Shown: in pieces, positions 45,080 through 59,009 of the stretch | Layout of the letters: each line of letters opens with the position of its first letter | Position numbering within the stretch: the stretch's first letter is position 1 | NCBI GenBank assembly: GCA_036936605.1 | Contig: JAUPFV010000005.1 | Location: forward strand, 126,474,453 to 126,538,452 | DNA: 64,000 nt | DNA from: Limnanthes douglasii subsp. nivea | Lineage: Eukaryota > Streptophyta > Magnoliopsida > Brassicales > Limnanthaceae | Direction: 5' to 3' | Position numbers and translations under genes: made by a program | The notes under the pieces: generated by a model | What the model saw: only the letters and a program-made list of their open reading frames with translations | Databases searched by the model: none | What the model was told of the DNA's origin: nothing

Positions 45080-46644
45080 TTAAAACCTATACAAGATCAT
45101 ACATTTTGTTAGTGTCTATCATTAATCCATTCATATAATTTTATACTAAAAAATAAGAGTAGGTTAGTGTCTATAATTAATTTATTCATATAATTTTATA
45201 CTAAAAAGAAGAGTAGGTTAGTGTCTATAATTAATTTATTCATATAATTTTATACTAAAAATAAGAGTAGATATAATCTTCTATTTTTATGATGTTTTGT
45301 TAGATTTTTGTGTATGCTAGAAGATGTAGTTTTAAATTTTTATTACGGCTCAAAATTATGTGCGTATGTAAACATGGTTCAAATGATATTACCGTGTTCT
45401 ATCTCCAAATATCTTGTTAAAATGGAAAATCATAGTTTTATAGTTTTCACTATCTAATAAAAGTAGATTTTGTATGTTATTGTAAAGTAGAAACCAACGT
45501 TTCAAAGAGCAAGTAAAATTATAGCATCAAATCTCATATCGTAACATAATTTTAAATAACTTGGACGGTGATGTGATATGTATTGCGTTGATGGCGGAAA
45601 TGTAAATTTGACTTTAAAGTAGTTTTCTAATAATATAATTTAACTTTAATAGTATGTGATAGCACAAGATTGCCATTACCATCCGGCTAGGAAATATTTT
45701 CAGAGTTACTAGTTTATTTCTCAATAGAAAATTATACAAATTACTGGGTCCACATATTACTTCATTGTAATATAATTCTGTAAAAAACAAAATTGGCTCT
45801 TCGACTATTATGATTCATTATTTTTACGCTAATGAAAAGTCGGAAAGTTCCACAAGGTGATATTAAAATATAATTAAAAATAGAGAGAAGTTTTGTTAAA
45901 GAAGAGGAAGAAAATAGTTAGATTTTAATGTAATTCATTCTTTGGGTATTAGATTAGTTTTAGAGAGAAGTTTGGTTGGAGAAGAGGAAATTTTTTTTTA
46001 GATTTTTGGTCCGAAACTTGGATTTATATAATAGGTAAAATTGTCATTTTACATAAAATAAAATAAAAGGTTTGATTTAAGGTCCCATTATAGCCGAATG
46101 AGGTCTAGATATAGCATTGCCCTATATAAAATTATTAAAACTAAGCACCGAATCAAAATAAATAAAATTATAATATGGTTTATTAAATTAAAATTTTTAA
46201 AATAATTAATTCTCTTTTTATAATTATATATAATTTATTTAATATAAGAATAGAATAGATATTAAAGGACATACATTAAACTTCTCATTCGTGTAAAATT
46301 AAATGTGGCATCGTGAAAATATATAATATATTGATACATTAAAAAGATATGAAAAGTAATTTATAAATTATATATTGTATTAGATGTAACCATCAATGCT
46401 AAAACTATGTTCGGTTTCAAGGGTAAAATGGTCTTGTATCATTTTTAATTTTTCTTTTAGTATAAAAAGTAATTAGATTAAAAATAAAAATGTTTGCTTA
46501 CATTAAAATTTTACATTGAACTTTTCAATCGTGTAAAATTAAATGTGTCAACGCAAAAATATAAGTATATTATGGATTGATATATTAAAAAAAATAAAAA
46601 ATAGTATGAGATTGTTAGCAATTATATATTATATTAGATCTAAT

Positions 46645-46773
46645 CGGATTTAATTTGCTTTTAAGAGGTAGCCGAGTTGGTTGAGTAAGACTTGTGACCG
46701 AAGGTTATGAGTCTGAGGGATTATCGTGTGCGCATTCATTACACTCTCGGTAGCGGCTGCGGGTTCCCTCCGA
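46645..46773 (+). mobile_element. SINE-like insert, unit 3
   Basis: The same insert and 12-bp duplication as at 30422, in the third array unit. Confidence 0.55.
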
Positions 46774-48794
46774 ATTAGATCTAATTAGACTATGTCCTGT
46801 TTCATTGGAAGGTGATTTTGTATCATTGTTAATTTTTCTTTTAGTATGAATAATAAATATATTAAAATAAAAAAGTGTGTTTACATTAATCATGAGACAT
46901 TTTTTTGCTACATGAATAAAAATAATGTGATGTATGAGTTTGAAAAAAAATCATTGTTGATCAATTTTTAATCGACTTAGTTCGGAAGTAATCTCCTTTG
47001 ATATATTTCCTTATTTCGATTAAATATGAACGGTTCACATTGGCAATTTTTTTCATTGTCAATTATATCAAATATTAACCTTTATTTGTGATGGTAATAA
47101 TATCATTAATTATGAACCCCGTCAAAATCTTAAGTAAATCAATTAACCAAACATTACTTATCAAAGTCAATACTACAAAATCATGAAATGTGCATAGCAC
47201 ATAAACACCAAACAATCATACAAGTAGACTCAAGATATCAACTGTGCATAGCACATAAACACCAAACAATCATACAAGTAGACTCAAGATATCAACTAAC
47301 ATGTGGTCTAATTGAAAGAATGACCTATATAGGTGTCACATACCGCACAAAACTACAACAAGGGCTTTTATTTGTAGCAAAAATAACATCTATATGATAG
47401 CCAAAACGTGGACTAGGGTTCTTCAAGTTGTCGACACGGTAATCATAAGGGTAGGCCACAATAACAACAACAACAAAACTGAGGTTTACCGCAAAAACTA
47501 TCAAGAGGTGTGCGGTAAAAAGACCATTGTTGTTTCGGATTTGATATCGGTATAATATTCAGTGGCAATACTCCTTTGTCAAGGTGACGCGATCCCAAAT
47601 CGACAACAAAAACCCTAAGTTTCTTCGAGAACGATACTTAATTGATTTTACACATAATCTAACATGTTTTAATCCTTGATTAATCAAAATAAAATGTGAT
47701 TTAAAAGTATGTATCACGTACTTTTACCAAATCAATCAACATTTAAACCCACACAGGGATTCTTTAGCGAAACAAAATCTCATGCTTATCATATTTAATT
47801 TAAGAATATAAAACGAAATGTTTGACCTTACAGGGATAACTCTGATACCATTCGGTATGATTCAAATACTTGAATCATAAACTTAAACATGAATAAATCT
47901 CTAAAGTAGTTTTAGTTATTTCTCTAAATTCATAATTAGAAATCTTACGAGAAGAAAACATAATATTTTCTTATCTTCGGCCTTCTTTCCTTTATGATCT
48001 TCTGGATATGAACTTCTCTTAGAACACCACAAATTAATATACTACATGCAACACTCCTTATTGTTTTACTTCACTGAATATCTGGATTTGACTTTAAGAT
48101 ATAATTTTATAACATAAAATAACCAAGTTTCCTTTTAGTTGTGCTGTGAAGCTATGCATACTGTTGTGCCTAAAAATACTATTTAACTTAAGATACTAAT
48201 TTAGCTCTAACTTTAGTCATATATTTTAATTAAGTTGTTATGATGAGAGACCATAATCTTGACTATTTATATATTTATAAATTATTCTGTAAATTTTATA
48301 ATTTAGATTTAAATGTCAATGTTCGAATTCAATCCTTCACATAATCCGAATTTGACATGGTCTCCACGCAACTAACTTTATAAACGATTTTCATCTATTA
48401 GTATGATAAATATTTATATGATTACTTATCAATCAAACCATTACTCACTATAATCATTGTATCAGGGAAGTTTAAACATAAACAAGTTTTAACGTCCCTT
48501 AAAATATAATAGTTTTTGTTGCATCATATTTAATATAATACATTTTAAAAAACAAAATACTAGAAAAAAAGAGTTGCAACTTGTAAAACTAGAAAAAAAG
48601 ATAAACATAATAACCATTTTGTTTCAATCTATAAAATTTATAAGTAAGTATTTAATATTAAATATATGTTTAACCTAAAATATATTATTAAACTACTAAA
48701 AAACAATATACATGCTACAATAACAACAAAATATTTATATCAACAAAATAAATAGTATATAACTAAAATAAATTATCTATATTATATATAAATT

Positions 48795-50402
48795 CAGGGC
48801 CGACCCTCCCTTAAGCCACATGAGGTTGCTGCATTGGCCTCCAATTTTCAAGGGGTCCATTTAAAAAAATAATAGGTTAGGGTTAAGCAGAAATTATCAT
48901 AGTTCTCTTGTTCATATTTCTTTTTTTTCTCTATGTGCTTGACAAGATCAAGAGGCACAATTTTTAAGGTATATTTTAATGTTTTTTTTTTCTGTAATCA
49001 ATTTTTTTTGTCGGCTGTAATGGATATATATTATTAATTATTATGTTTTTATATTCTAAATTATTACTATTATTTGATACTAACATGCCTCCGATAAACT
49101 GTAGAAAACATACTTTTGGATAAAAAATAAAATGAAGAATTTGTTAAATGGCAAGGAAACCCTTTTCCCGATGGATCAATGACTTCTAAAAATGACAAAA
49201 AATAAATATTTGATTTTGGGTGTGAGTGCAGAAATATCCACACATCAAATAAGAAGAGTCATTTGTTCTCTACAGTTGATATCAAAAGTACAATCAAGAA
49301 TTATCAAAAAATACATTGTATTGTGAATATTCTCAATAATCATCCTTTTGATCTGATCTATAATATTTACATCTTCTTCACCATTCTCACAAAAACCATT
49401 CTCAATTCTATTTTCATTGATTTCATCTTCGAAAATCGCAGATCTTGTTACGAACTTAAGCATAGGACAAGGCTATGACAATGGAGAAAATATAAAGGGA
49501 AATATAAAGGGGTGCAAAGTATATTACTTGAAATTAATCCAAGAGCATGTTATACTCCATGTCGATGTTATAGCCTTAATCTAGTTCTTTTGACTTCCTC
49601 ATCTGCAAAAACGGTGTCTTTTTTAGGATTGTCGACGTATTTATTATCTATTTTCAGTTTCAACTAAGAATGCAGATATATTCACGGAGATGGTGAATTG
49701 TATAACACTTAAACCATTATCACAAAATCATTGGAGAATCTGATTGACAGTGTGAAGCCTATAAGATTCCAAGGTCCAAAAATCCGAGAAGCTTTATTCT
49801 ATCTAACTGAAAATAGTGATATTCCAATAAATATAAGTGAAGCTGAATGTCTTGCTAAAAGTGAAACACATGGAATTGGAAGGTTTAATTTCTTGTTTGG
49901 AATGATTATTTGGCATGAGCTTCTTTTTTATTTTAGCATAGTAAGCAAGACGTTACAGTAATAAGACATGGACAATGGTGTTGCTATTTTCCAATTAAGA
50001 GGCTTCTCTCATTTTTAACAGAATATAGAGAAACAGGTTTTGAGAAAGCAAGAGTGTTTGTGAAATTATAAATAAATTTGCGGAAAGAAAATTATGGATG
50101 AATTTGAGAAAGCAAGAGTTGAGTTATGGAGTTATCATTAAGAGGGCTTCTCAATGATATCTATTGAGAATGATATGATTGATAATCTCGATTATGAGAA
50201 ACTTATGGATGAATTTCCGGAAACAAAAGCTAGAAGACTTGTTTTTCAGAAATAATTTTTATTATCTTATTATGGATTGTAAAATATGTATAATTTTATT
50301 GTTGGTGCGACAAAAAAATTTGTTTTTGTTAATTTCTAAATTATTTCGTAGGGCCCCGTTTTTTAAATGCATTAGGCCTCATAAATCACCGGACCGACAC
50401 CG
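48795..50402 (+). mobile_element. Dead hAT transposon, unit 3
   Basis: The third copy, 1608 bp, with the same tataaatt flanks. Confidence 0.88.
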
Positions 50403-52794
50403 TATAAATTCATATAAAAATTGAAACCATATATAAAAAACTCTACAAATTTTTTAGTAGTTGAATATATCAAAAACTAAAACGTTTTTAAAATTATATG
50501 CTCATACCGTATTTACAAAATTTATTAACAAACTACTATTCAAAATTTTAAATATGAATATTAATTATATTTTCAAAATATTAAAAAATTATCAAAACTA
50601 TGTCCCAAAACAAAATAAATAAAATTGTAATATCATTTATTAAATTAGAAAAATAAATCAATGATTTTTTTTATAATCACGATACAATTTATTGATATAT
50701 ATTAATAGAATAAATATTAAAAGATGTACATTAAACTTTTCATTGCTGTAAAATTAAATGTGACAACGCGAAAATATATATAATCTATTTATACATTAAA
50801 AAATATAAAAAATAGTTATGAGATTGTTAAAAATTATATATTAGATGCAATCATCAATATTAAGACTATACTCTATTTCAATGGTAAAGTGGTTTTGTAT
50901 CATTCTTAATTTTTATTTTAGTATGCAAGGTAAACAGATTAAAAAATAGTTTATATTAATTAATGGATATTCCCTTGCTACATGCATAAAAGTAACAATA
51001 TAGAAGTATTCCCTAAACAAGTTCAAAGTGGTCATACAACAAATAGTAAAATCCTTATAAAAAATGATGGCAGTAGAGTCCATGTATATAAAAAATAGAG
51101 GTAGCTAAGTGATTATGCAACCGAAGACCAACTAGAGCGAAGACCACCAAAGATCGTAACACCAGACATGCAAAAGAAAACAAAAACAAGAGAAAAAAAC
51201 AAGTTTAAGTTAGTTTGTGTATATTTTTAAGGCGAAAGGATCTTCGTATAGTGAAATCTGTAGCGAAAGCCGTTTAGGATCCTCTTGAATATAGTAGACT
51301 AGAGTGATGCCAAGTTGGAGAAAATGTGTGCATTCCTCACTTGGCACAAGTGGTACACCACCGCACGAAAAGACGCACATAAGAGGTTCCCAAGACCAGT
51401 TGTGCTTGGTGTCGAGGCGTTGACCGCTTGTAGCCAACTAAACAGCCGTTAAAAGAGAGCGGAAACTTGAGCTTCCTGGTCTCTACCAGGTTAAGTGGAC
51501 ATACCAGGTGACTGGAAGATTCCATGGAAATGTTACAAATAACACATTTTGAGACAACTTTACAAAGGACATATTCCACAACCGACTAATGACTTACTTT
51601 CATCAGAAATCCCTATTCTGCAAGTAAATATCATTTTATGTATTCATAACAACTCATTTATGATTTGTTTTAAAACAATCAATGAATGTGATTCATACAA
51701 CTATGTTTACACATCAGATTGATATTCAAGTCGTGAATGTTGGGACTAAGTTCAATTTTTTCAATAACTTATAAACATATCTACAAAAGGTACATTGCTA
51801 TTCATTTTCCCCTTGATAGTATTCATCTATTTTATATGTGTGTAATGTGCAACCTTCATAATTTATAATGTACTTGTTGTTAGATCATAAAGGTTTGAAC
51901 ATCTTATGTTAGATGTTAATTTGATAACTTATGATGACCGCTTCAACTTGTGTTGATTTTCTGGGTATGGTTGGACTTCTAATAATTTGTTATCGATCCT
52001 AATTTATTTTCATGTCATACGATCTACTACATCAAGTACATAATCGAGCAAAAAGTTTGTACATTGATCAATAAATTCCTCCATGTATTGATGAAACAAT
52101 TCACTTCAAGTAACTCATGGTAAAGATCTTATATTTACTCTGCAACTTATAATCATGAAGAGTAATAGCGATGAATTATCAATTAATATATTATAATTAA
52201 GTCTAAGTTGATGTATCAATATTAGTATTTATGTTACTTGGTGGTAAATAATGTGTTTCAATATTTTTTTATACTAGTAAATAATGCGTTTCAATATTTT
52301 TTTATACTTGGTGACAACTATATATTGACAAACATCTAGTTGGTGTGTTTCTAAATAGTGAAATATTAGTTATTAGTTTCAACATGATATGTTTGGATAT
52401 ATATCTTTTTACCAATTGTTATTAGTATTTTTGTACCAATATTAAATATTTAGTTGTTAGTTGCTATGGTACTAAATTATTTAGCTCTCAAGATAAATAT
52501 TTAGTTGTCACGTTAAATATTTAGTTGCCATTTTTTATATTTAGCTTTCGTGTTGTAAATTTAGTTGTCACAACAAACATTAGTTGACAAGGTAAACAAA
52601 TCCTGTCAGGTCACAAATTCACATCTCAAGATAAACTAGTTATCAAGATTATAATTTAGTTATCAGATCATAAATTAACTAGCAAGATAAACATTTAACT
52701 CTCAACATAAAAATTTAGGTCTTCAAGATAAACATTTAATCGTAGTTAACTTCATACATATTTAGTTGTTTCTTCATATATAAAGAGGCTTTGA

Positions 52795-53191
52795 GCGGTA
52801 ACTCGTCCTTGGACTATCGAATTTAGTGACAGATAGTTCATAGACTTTCAAAAGTCCGTTAGTAGTCCATTTACTATCCAGTTTAGACAAAGTAGTTCAC
52901 GTGCGTTTGTTGACTATCGATTTTTTGTGATATATAGTCTTTCAACTATTCATATTCGATAAAGTTAGTCCTTTGATTTTTTATTTTTGATAAACTTAGT
53001 GTCCTTAATAAACATGTGTGTATGAGAACTAACTTTATCCAAAATGGATAGTTCATGTACTACAAGCGAACTTTTGAAAGTCCAAAAACTATATGTCACC
53101 AAAATGGATAGTCCAGTTACTACCAACAGACTTATGAAAATCCAGGGACAATATATTCACTAAAATCAATAGTCTATGGACGATTTACTGT
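52795..53191. mobile_element. Fold-back MITE, unit 3
   Basis: The copy of the 36572 element in the third array unit. Confidence 0.7.
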
Positions 53192-53974
53192 TTAAAACCT
53201 ATACAAGATCATACATTTTGTTAGTGTCTATCATTAATCCATTCATATAATTTTATACTAAAAAATAAGAGTAGGTTAGTGTCTATAATTAATTTATTCA
53301 TATAATTTTATACTAAAAAGAAGAGTAGGTTAGTGTCTATAATTAATTTATTCATATAATTTTATACTAAAAATAAGAGTAGATATAATCTTCTATTTTT
53401 ATGATGTTTTGTTAGATTTTTGTGTATGCTAGAAGATGTAGTTTTAAATTTTTATTACGGCTCAAAATTATGTGCGTATGTAAACATGGTTCAAATGATA
53501 TTACCGTGTTCTATCTCCAAATATCTTGTTAAAATGGAAAATCATAGTTTTATAGTTTTCACTATCTAATAAAAGTAGATTTTGTATGTTATTGTAAAGT
53601 AGAAACCAACGTTTCAAAGAGCAAGTAAAATTATAGCATCAAATCTCATATCGTAACATAATTTTAAATAACTTGGACGGTGATGTGATATGTATTGCGT
53701 TGATGGCGGAAATGTAAATTTGACTTTAAAGTAGTTTTCTAATAATATAATTTAACTTTAATAGTATGTGATAGCACACATATTACTTATGCTACAAGAT
53801 GATTAGATATAGACTCAATCAAATATTTACTGTTGGCACAATTGGACAACTGTCATTGGAAACTTTATTTCCACTATAAAATACTTAATTATATATGCAT
53901 CATCATAATTTATATTTTCTTAAAAGATAAGATAACAATTTCAAAGTTTTGAACATGGATGGTGGGACAATGGT

Positions 53975-54768
53975 GTTTTCTGTAATTAAACATATTTTAG
54001 ATATGTTTTACTTTAAAATATTTTTATTTTCTAAAAATAGAATAAAAGAGTCATTTGTTATTTATTATTTCGTAACTACTTTTTAAAGTATTTTTATTTC
54101 ACTTTAAGAAAGTTAAGTAGAGTTATTTGGTATTTATTATTCAATATTTATTTTCTAAGTTTTTTATTATGTTTAATATAGCTGAGTGAGATTATTGGTG
54201 ATTTATTATCAAATATTTACTTTTAATTTTTTTTATTATGTTTTATTAGAGCCAATGATAATTATACTTTAAGTATTTATTATCCAAGATTTATTTCATC
54301 ACTCCTTCGATTCTTCAACTCATTTATTTATCTTTAAAGATTTTGTTTCTATGACCGGTCTTTTTTTGTAAGACTATATATAAATCCTATAGTCTTTGTA
54401 GTAATCAAATTTATTCAAGTTAAAATATATTAATAAAAATGAGTTTTTACTGAAATTATTTGTGTGAGATAAATCTATTTATAACTATTCCTCTAAGAAA
54501 CAAGTTTAGTTTCTATTTATCAAAAGCTTGAGAAGCAAATTTAATTTATGTTTATCAAACGTTTTTTATCTTCTTTGTGGGACAACTCGATCGATCCTCT
54601 ATCTATCTATCATCATCATCCATCTTATTTTGTTTGTGAGTGTTCTCCGAACATCAACGAGTCACTCCAACAATCCATCTACTGCTACACCCCATCTGAA
54701 TCGTTTCAAATTGAGAGTGTTCTATGAACATCAACTACTACAAGCAGACCGCTTTTGTCCCTACATCA
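53975..54768 (+). repeat. E4 5' LTR
   Basis: It contains several degenerate internal repeats of the form gagttatttggtatttattat within the first 350 bp, also seen in the 3' copy, then a TATATATAA box at about 54374 and a CT-rich leader. The start is approximate. Confidence 0.65.
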
Positions 54769-55249
54769 TCAGTTATCATAGCCAAAAGATCTCTTATCAA
54801 GGTTGAAATACATCTGTTAAAAATATCTCTAAAAAATATTTCTATAAAATCGTTACAATAAATATATATATTTATTTATTTTAAATCACAAAATTATTAT
54901 CGTAAGCCATAATGGAAATTTTAGTACATAATCTAGTTTATGTAACTATATGTGGGTAATAATGTTGATCTTACCATACAATTTATTACATTAGAAGCAT
55001 TTATTATATTAATGAAGCATAGCTATGTAAGCTTCATGTTGTTGCTGCTAGAGTTGAGGGAGACACCAAGGTTGTGTCTTAATCTCAGTTTGATTCGCAA
55101 ATGATCGTCTTTTATGTGGTTTGCTCTCTCACCTCGAAAGTTCCTAATCCAAGCCTTAGATGATTTGAAGTATTGTTGTAGTTGATGCATAACATTTTGA
55201 TAATGTTTAAGAAGTTCTCATATCTTTTTAATATTTTTTAATGATCTAT

Positions 55250-57240
55250 TCATAAAGATTATAATATCGTCAGCATAGGCTAAGCATGGAATTTGGATGG
55301 TTGATCTAGAATGGTAATGCATTGATTGATTTTCAAGGAAATATTTTTGATTCCTATAAGGAAGAATTCTTCTACTATAATGAAGAGGCTGGGTGACAGA
55401 GGGTCACCCTGCCTCACTCCATTGGAGGAGCTGAAATATCCATATATAGACCCATTAATAATAACGAAGAAGTAAGAGTGAGTTAAGCTTTGGTTTATAA
55501 GACTAGTAAATTTTCTATTGAAACCAAATCTAACTAAGGTTTGAAGTAAGAAGTTAGTTGAGAGCCTATCAAAAGCTTTTCCATGTCTAGCTTGAAAACA
55601 AGATTAATTCCTATAACTTTTTTCTCTAACGCCTGTATTAACTCGTGGGTAATTAATATATGCTCATTGATATTTCTCTAAATCATTATTTTAGAGATGA
55701 TTCTGTTTAGTACATTGCAAATGTTTATGGACCTAAAATCACTCCAAGTTTTGGATGATTCTTTTTTGGGAATCAAACAAAGAGAGGTAGCATATATACG
55801 TATTGGACATGTGTTTCTATTGAAGAAGTCTCTAACAACATTAGTGAGGTTTTGTTTTATGATTTCCTAACATATTTTATAAAACGTGATGTTAAAGCCA
55901 TCAACTCTAGCCACACTGTTAGGGCTGAGAGATTGAATGGCTTTAAAAATTTCTGCTTCAGATGGGAGGACTGTTAGGAAAGTATTTTCTTCAGCAAATA
56001 TAGTTTTGAAATAATGTTTTGAAAAACAGAGTTGATTGGGGAAGCATATTGGTAATTTAAGATTTTCTTTGAAGTGATCAACTGCAAGAATACTCAAGGT
56101 ATCTTGGTGATCAATCCATGTGTTATTATACCATATTCCATGTATTCACGTTTTTAATTCTTCCTTTCTTGAAAAAGTTTTGGAAAGAGGAGGTATTCCT
56201 GTCACCATTCTTAGTCCAAGATACATAAGCCTTTTATTCCCGATAGGCTTCTTCTTTAGCTAACAAGTTTAGGTATTTTGCTTTTTTCCTTTGATAGATT
56301 TATTTTATCTTCATTTGATTTAGATTTTTAAAGCAAATTTCATCAGAATCTAACTTCTTCAGAGTTAGCTAAATTTCCAAAGATGTTGCCGAAGATATTC
56401 CAATTCCATTGTTTTAACCTATGATTTAATCTTTTTAGCTTAGACTAAATGATTTTTAAGGGAGTTATAATAGTATTCCTTTACCAGTTCTCCTCCACAA
56501 TTTGTAAAAACTATGGATGGAGAGACCACATGTTGAGAAATTTAAAGATGGATTTGGGTTTGTTTAACTTGTTAGAGATAGTTAAACACAATGGTGAATA
56601 ATCTGAGCCAGTTATGCCCAGATGTTTCACCATTGTGACATTAAAATAATTTCTCCAAGGGCATTATATAATTCCCTATACAATATCTTCTAAAATTTAT
56701 TATTGGTTCAAGTATATTTTGAGCTTGAGAATCCAACATTTTCCTGTTGGAAGTCGAGGATGGTGTTATTAAAATCATCAATATTATGTTGGCACAAGGA
56801 TAAACCAAAAAAAGTTGTTCATCATTTAAATTTATTACATTGAACTTACCAAACATTAATAACTCTTGGTTAGTGTTAGATATACCTCTTAATGTTTTCC
56901 AGAGGTCAAATCTTAATGTTCAAATCATTTGGTATATATAGGTGAGACCATAAAATATATGTTGGATGATTAACTAAAAGGTGAATGATTTGTTCATTAT
57001 CAATTAATGGGGTAACTTGGAAGGATTCCTTCCAAAGAACCCAAATCGTATTGTTTTTGTTAGTACAACCAGAGTGAAATTTTAAGGTTTTAATGATTTG
57101 AGGGAGTCTGTTGGAATTGTTCATAGGCTCTTAAAGAGCAATGGAATCATTTTTTCAGACATGATAATATATTTTAGCCTTATAATAGTTCCCATATTAC
57201 CTATTCCTCTTCAATTACAGTTCAAAACTTTCAGAGTCAT
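55250..57240 (-). pseudogene. LINE-B ORF2, endonuclease and RT, broken
   Basis: It begins MTLKVLNCN, a stop, then RGIGNMGTIIRLK at 57240, the endonuclease start. The stretch from 57124 gives NNSNRLPQIIKTLKFHSGC. RT blocks follow: LPSEAEIFKAIQSLSPNSVA (about 55960), LCLIPKKESSKTWSDFRSIN (about 55770), NGVRQGDPLSPSLF (about 55424-55386) and the catalytic LAYADDIIIF at about 55282. Several stops and frameshifts intervene. Confidence 0.82.
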
Positions 57241-58152
57241 TTTACAAGGTGAAGATCTAGTTGAAACCTTCTTATAAGGGTTCAAATTTTATTTAGATTT
57301 GATTGAGTCTTTATTTTTTATTTTTTTGTTTTATTTCAGGGAGAAATTCTTGTTTGTGCTCAGCTGATAGTTTATAATTATTTTTCAAGTTTTAATTGTT
57401 TTTTATTCAATATATTTAGTGCCTTTTGGTGATAGATGTTTCTGGTTTTCCAAAACAGGGTCCAATGGCTCAGATTCCGAGTCTAGATTTTCATACTCAT
57501 TAAGTGAGTTAAACATGTTACCGATCTAAATAGTATGTTAAACCTCTATAATTTCTCCATTAATAATGTTTGAATTATTATCTATTTCTATCTCTTTATT
57601 AGCATTGTGATTTTCTATAGAAATAAAGTTGTTATGTTTTCTCACAAGCGCTGTATATTTTCTTCTTGGGATTTGATTCAGAGTTAATTGCATTAACATG
57701 GGTTAACGATTTAGATGGAATTTTATTTTCAAAAGTATCAAACTCAGTAAGCACAGTTAACAAGATCTGAATTATTATTTTGATGAATGTTATCCAGGTT
57801 AAGATCATTAGCTAATTTTATAGATTCATTAGATTCAGGAGATTGAGTAATTATAGTTTTCATTGTTGAATTTTGTTTTCATAGTCATTTTTTATTTTTG
57901 TGTTTATCAATTTCAGCCTTAGATTTTTCTTGATTACTTGTTTAAACAAGGTCTGAAGAGGCCTTGTTACAAACACTTAGATCGTAGCCTAAGTGTTTCA
58001 AGTTGGTACAATAGGAGGGTTAGTTACTATAGTGTACATGCTGTCATAACCCATATTTTGTACCAAATTGGATCCATAGATTTTTGGGAAATGGTTTGAG
58101 GACATCGATCATCAACCAAGTCTGATAATTATTGAATATGGCCATGTTATGT

Positions 58153-58401
58153 TCAGGGACCTAGATATGAAAAAGGATGACCAATGGTACATGGCATATG
58201 TATAATAGTATCATAATTGTGCATATATTGAGGTAGGTTTGGGAATGAAACCCATATAGAAGTTACAGGGGATTCAATATTTGGATTGAATTTTGGGTAC
58301 CATTTTAGTAATCGCAAGGAATGCTGGTCAAAAGACCAGAAATTCCTCTTCCGAATTTTTAATACATCTACCATTAAATCAAATTCTATGAAGAAGTGCA
58401 T
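58153..58401 (-). pseudogene. LINE-B ORF1, DUF4283 core
   Basis: The minus-strand frame contains LRLLKWYPKFNPNIESP and VTSIWVSFPNLPQYM, the RNA-binding DUF4283 core found in plant L1 ORF1. The neighbouring ORF1 sequence is recognisable only in broken frames; a CTNLKHLGYDLSVCNK zinc-knuckle remnant follows at about 58010-57960 with two ligands changed. Confidence 0.75.
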
Positions 58402-59009
58402 GTAATTTGGGAGACAGTTATGAGGCCATAGAATTTTTGGAATTGTTCTAATGTAGGTTTTGAAAAGGAAAATTTTGCTACAGTCGTGAATTTAAATAAA
58501 GAGAGAATATTGGACTTATCTGATTCTTGAAAAAAAATAGCTATGCAATCCTGATTATCCTATGCGTGTACTATTTTGTGCTTGAATCTTTAACTGATGT
58601 TCTTCCTAACATGTTAAAATAGTTTGTCTCTGGATGAAGTGCCTTTGCTCCAAGGGTTGATAGGTTGTTGAGCATAATCAGGTTCAAAGGCAGGGTTGTT
58701 GAAAACTTCTTTTGAGGGTGAAGTAGCTGGGGATCTTAACTCAATTCTCTGAAAGAGAAGAGGAAATTAAGTCTCAGAGGATAAACCCTTGACTATTCTT
58801 GGACTTTCAAAAATTAGGACTTTGTCACGATGTGACTTTTATTACCTTCCAGATTTGATGAAAATTTCAGTTTTCTTGTTGAATTTTGGTCGAGATATAT
58901 TTTGTGTAGGTAGGATTGTGGTTGTGTGAAAGATAAGGTAGGAGAGGCGGCGAATTAGGCTTTGACCCTAATCTTTCTTTTCTTAGTATCAATTTCTTCT
59001 TAAACCATT

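Larger units (their letters stand above)
37553..45663. repeat. Array unit 2
   Basis: Second copy, 8111 bp, one T shorter in the T-run equivalent to 32757. Private differences found include A at 37580, A at 40265 and A at the equivalents of 32732 and 36402. Confidence 0.95.
29441..53775. repeat. Tandem triplication of an 8.1-kb unit
   Basis: Three head-to-tail copies, each starting acaagattgccattaccatc (29441, 37553, 45664), with periods of 8112 and 8111 bp and a third copy ending at about 53775. By eye I found about ten differences in the three copies, for example at 29468, 29597, 30837, 31339, 32153, 32732, a T-run at 32757, 33476, 34843 and 36402, which is about 99.9 percent identity. Junctions share only aca with the flanks. 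The units are AT-rich and hold no intact gene. Confidence 0.96.
45664..53775. repeat. Array unit 3
   Basis: Third copy, 8112 bp. Private differences found: A at the equivalent of 29597, T at that of 33476, G at that of 34843. It passes into unrelated sequence after gcaca at 53774-53778. Confidence 0.95.
55040..58990 (-). mobile_element. L1-type LINE on the minus strand (LINE-B), inside E4
   Basis: Reading on the minus strand from about 58990: a leader, ORF1 with the DUF4283 core (58401-58153), a zinc-knuckle remnant (about 58010-57960), ORF2 starting at 57240 with the endonuclease, then RT to about 55250. The RNase H end is missing, so the element is truncated at its 3' side, which is unusual for a LINE and points to later deletion. 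It is the same family as LINE-A. Confidence 0.82.

Noticed and set aside
29441..53775. Array as a Helitron, rDNA or satellite centromere repeat
   Set aside because: There are no TC/CTRR ends with a hairpin, no rRNA sequence, and only three long units built from ordinary transposon debris.
54528..54806. 92-residue plus-strand ORF
   Set aside because: It lies in the leader part of the E4 5' LTR and is not conserved in the 3' LTR.
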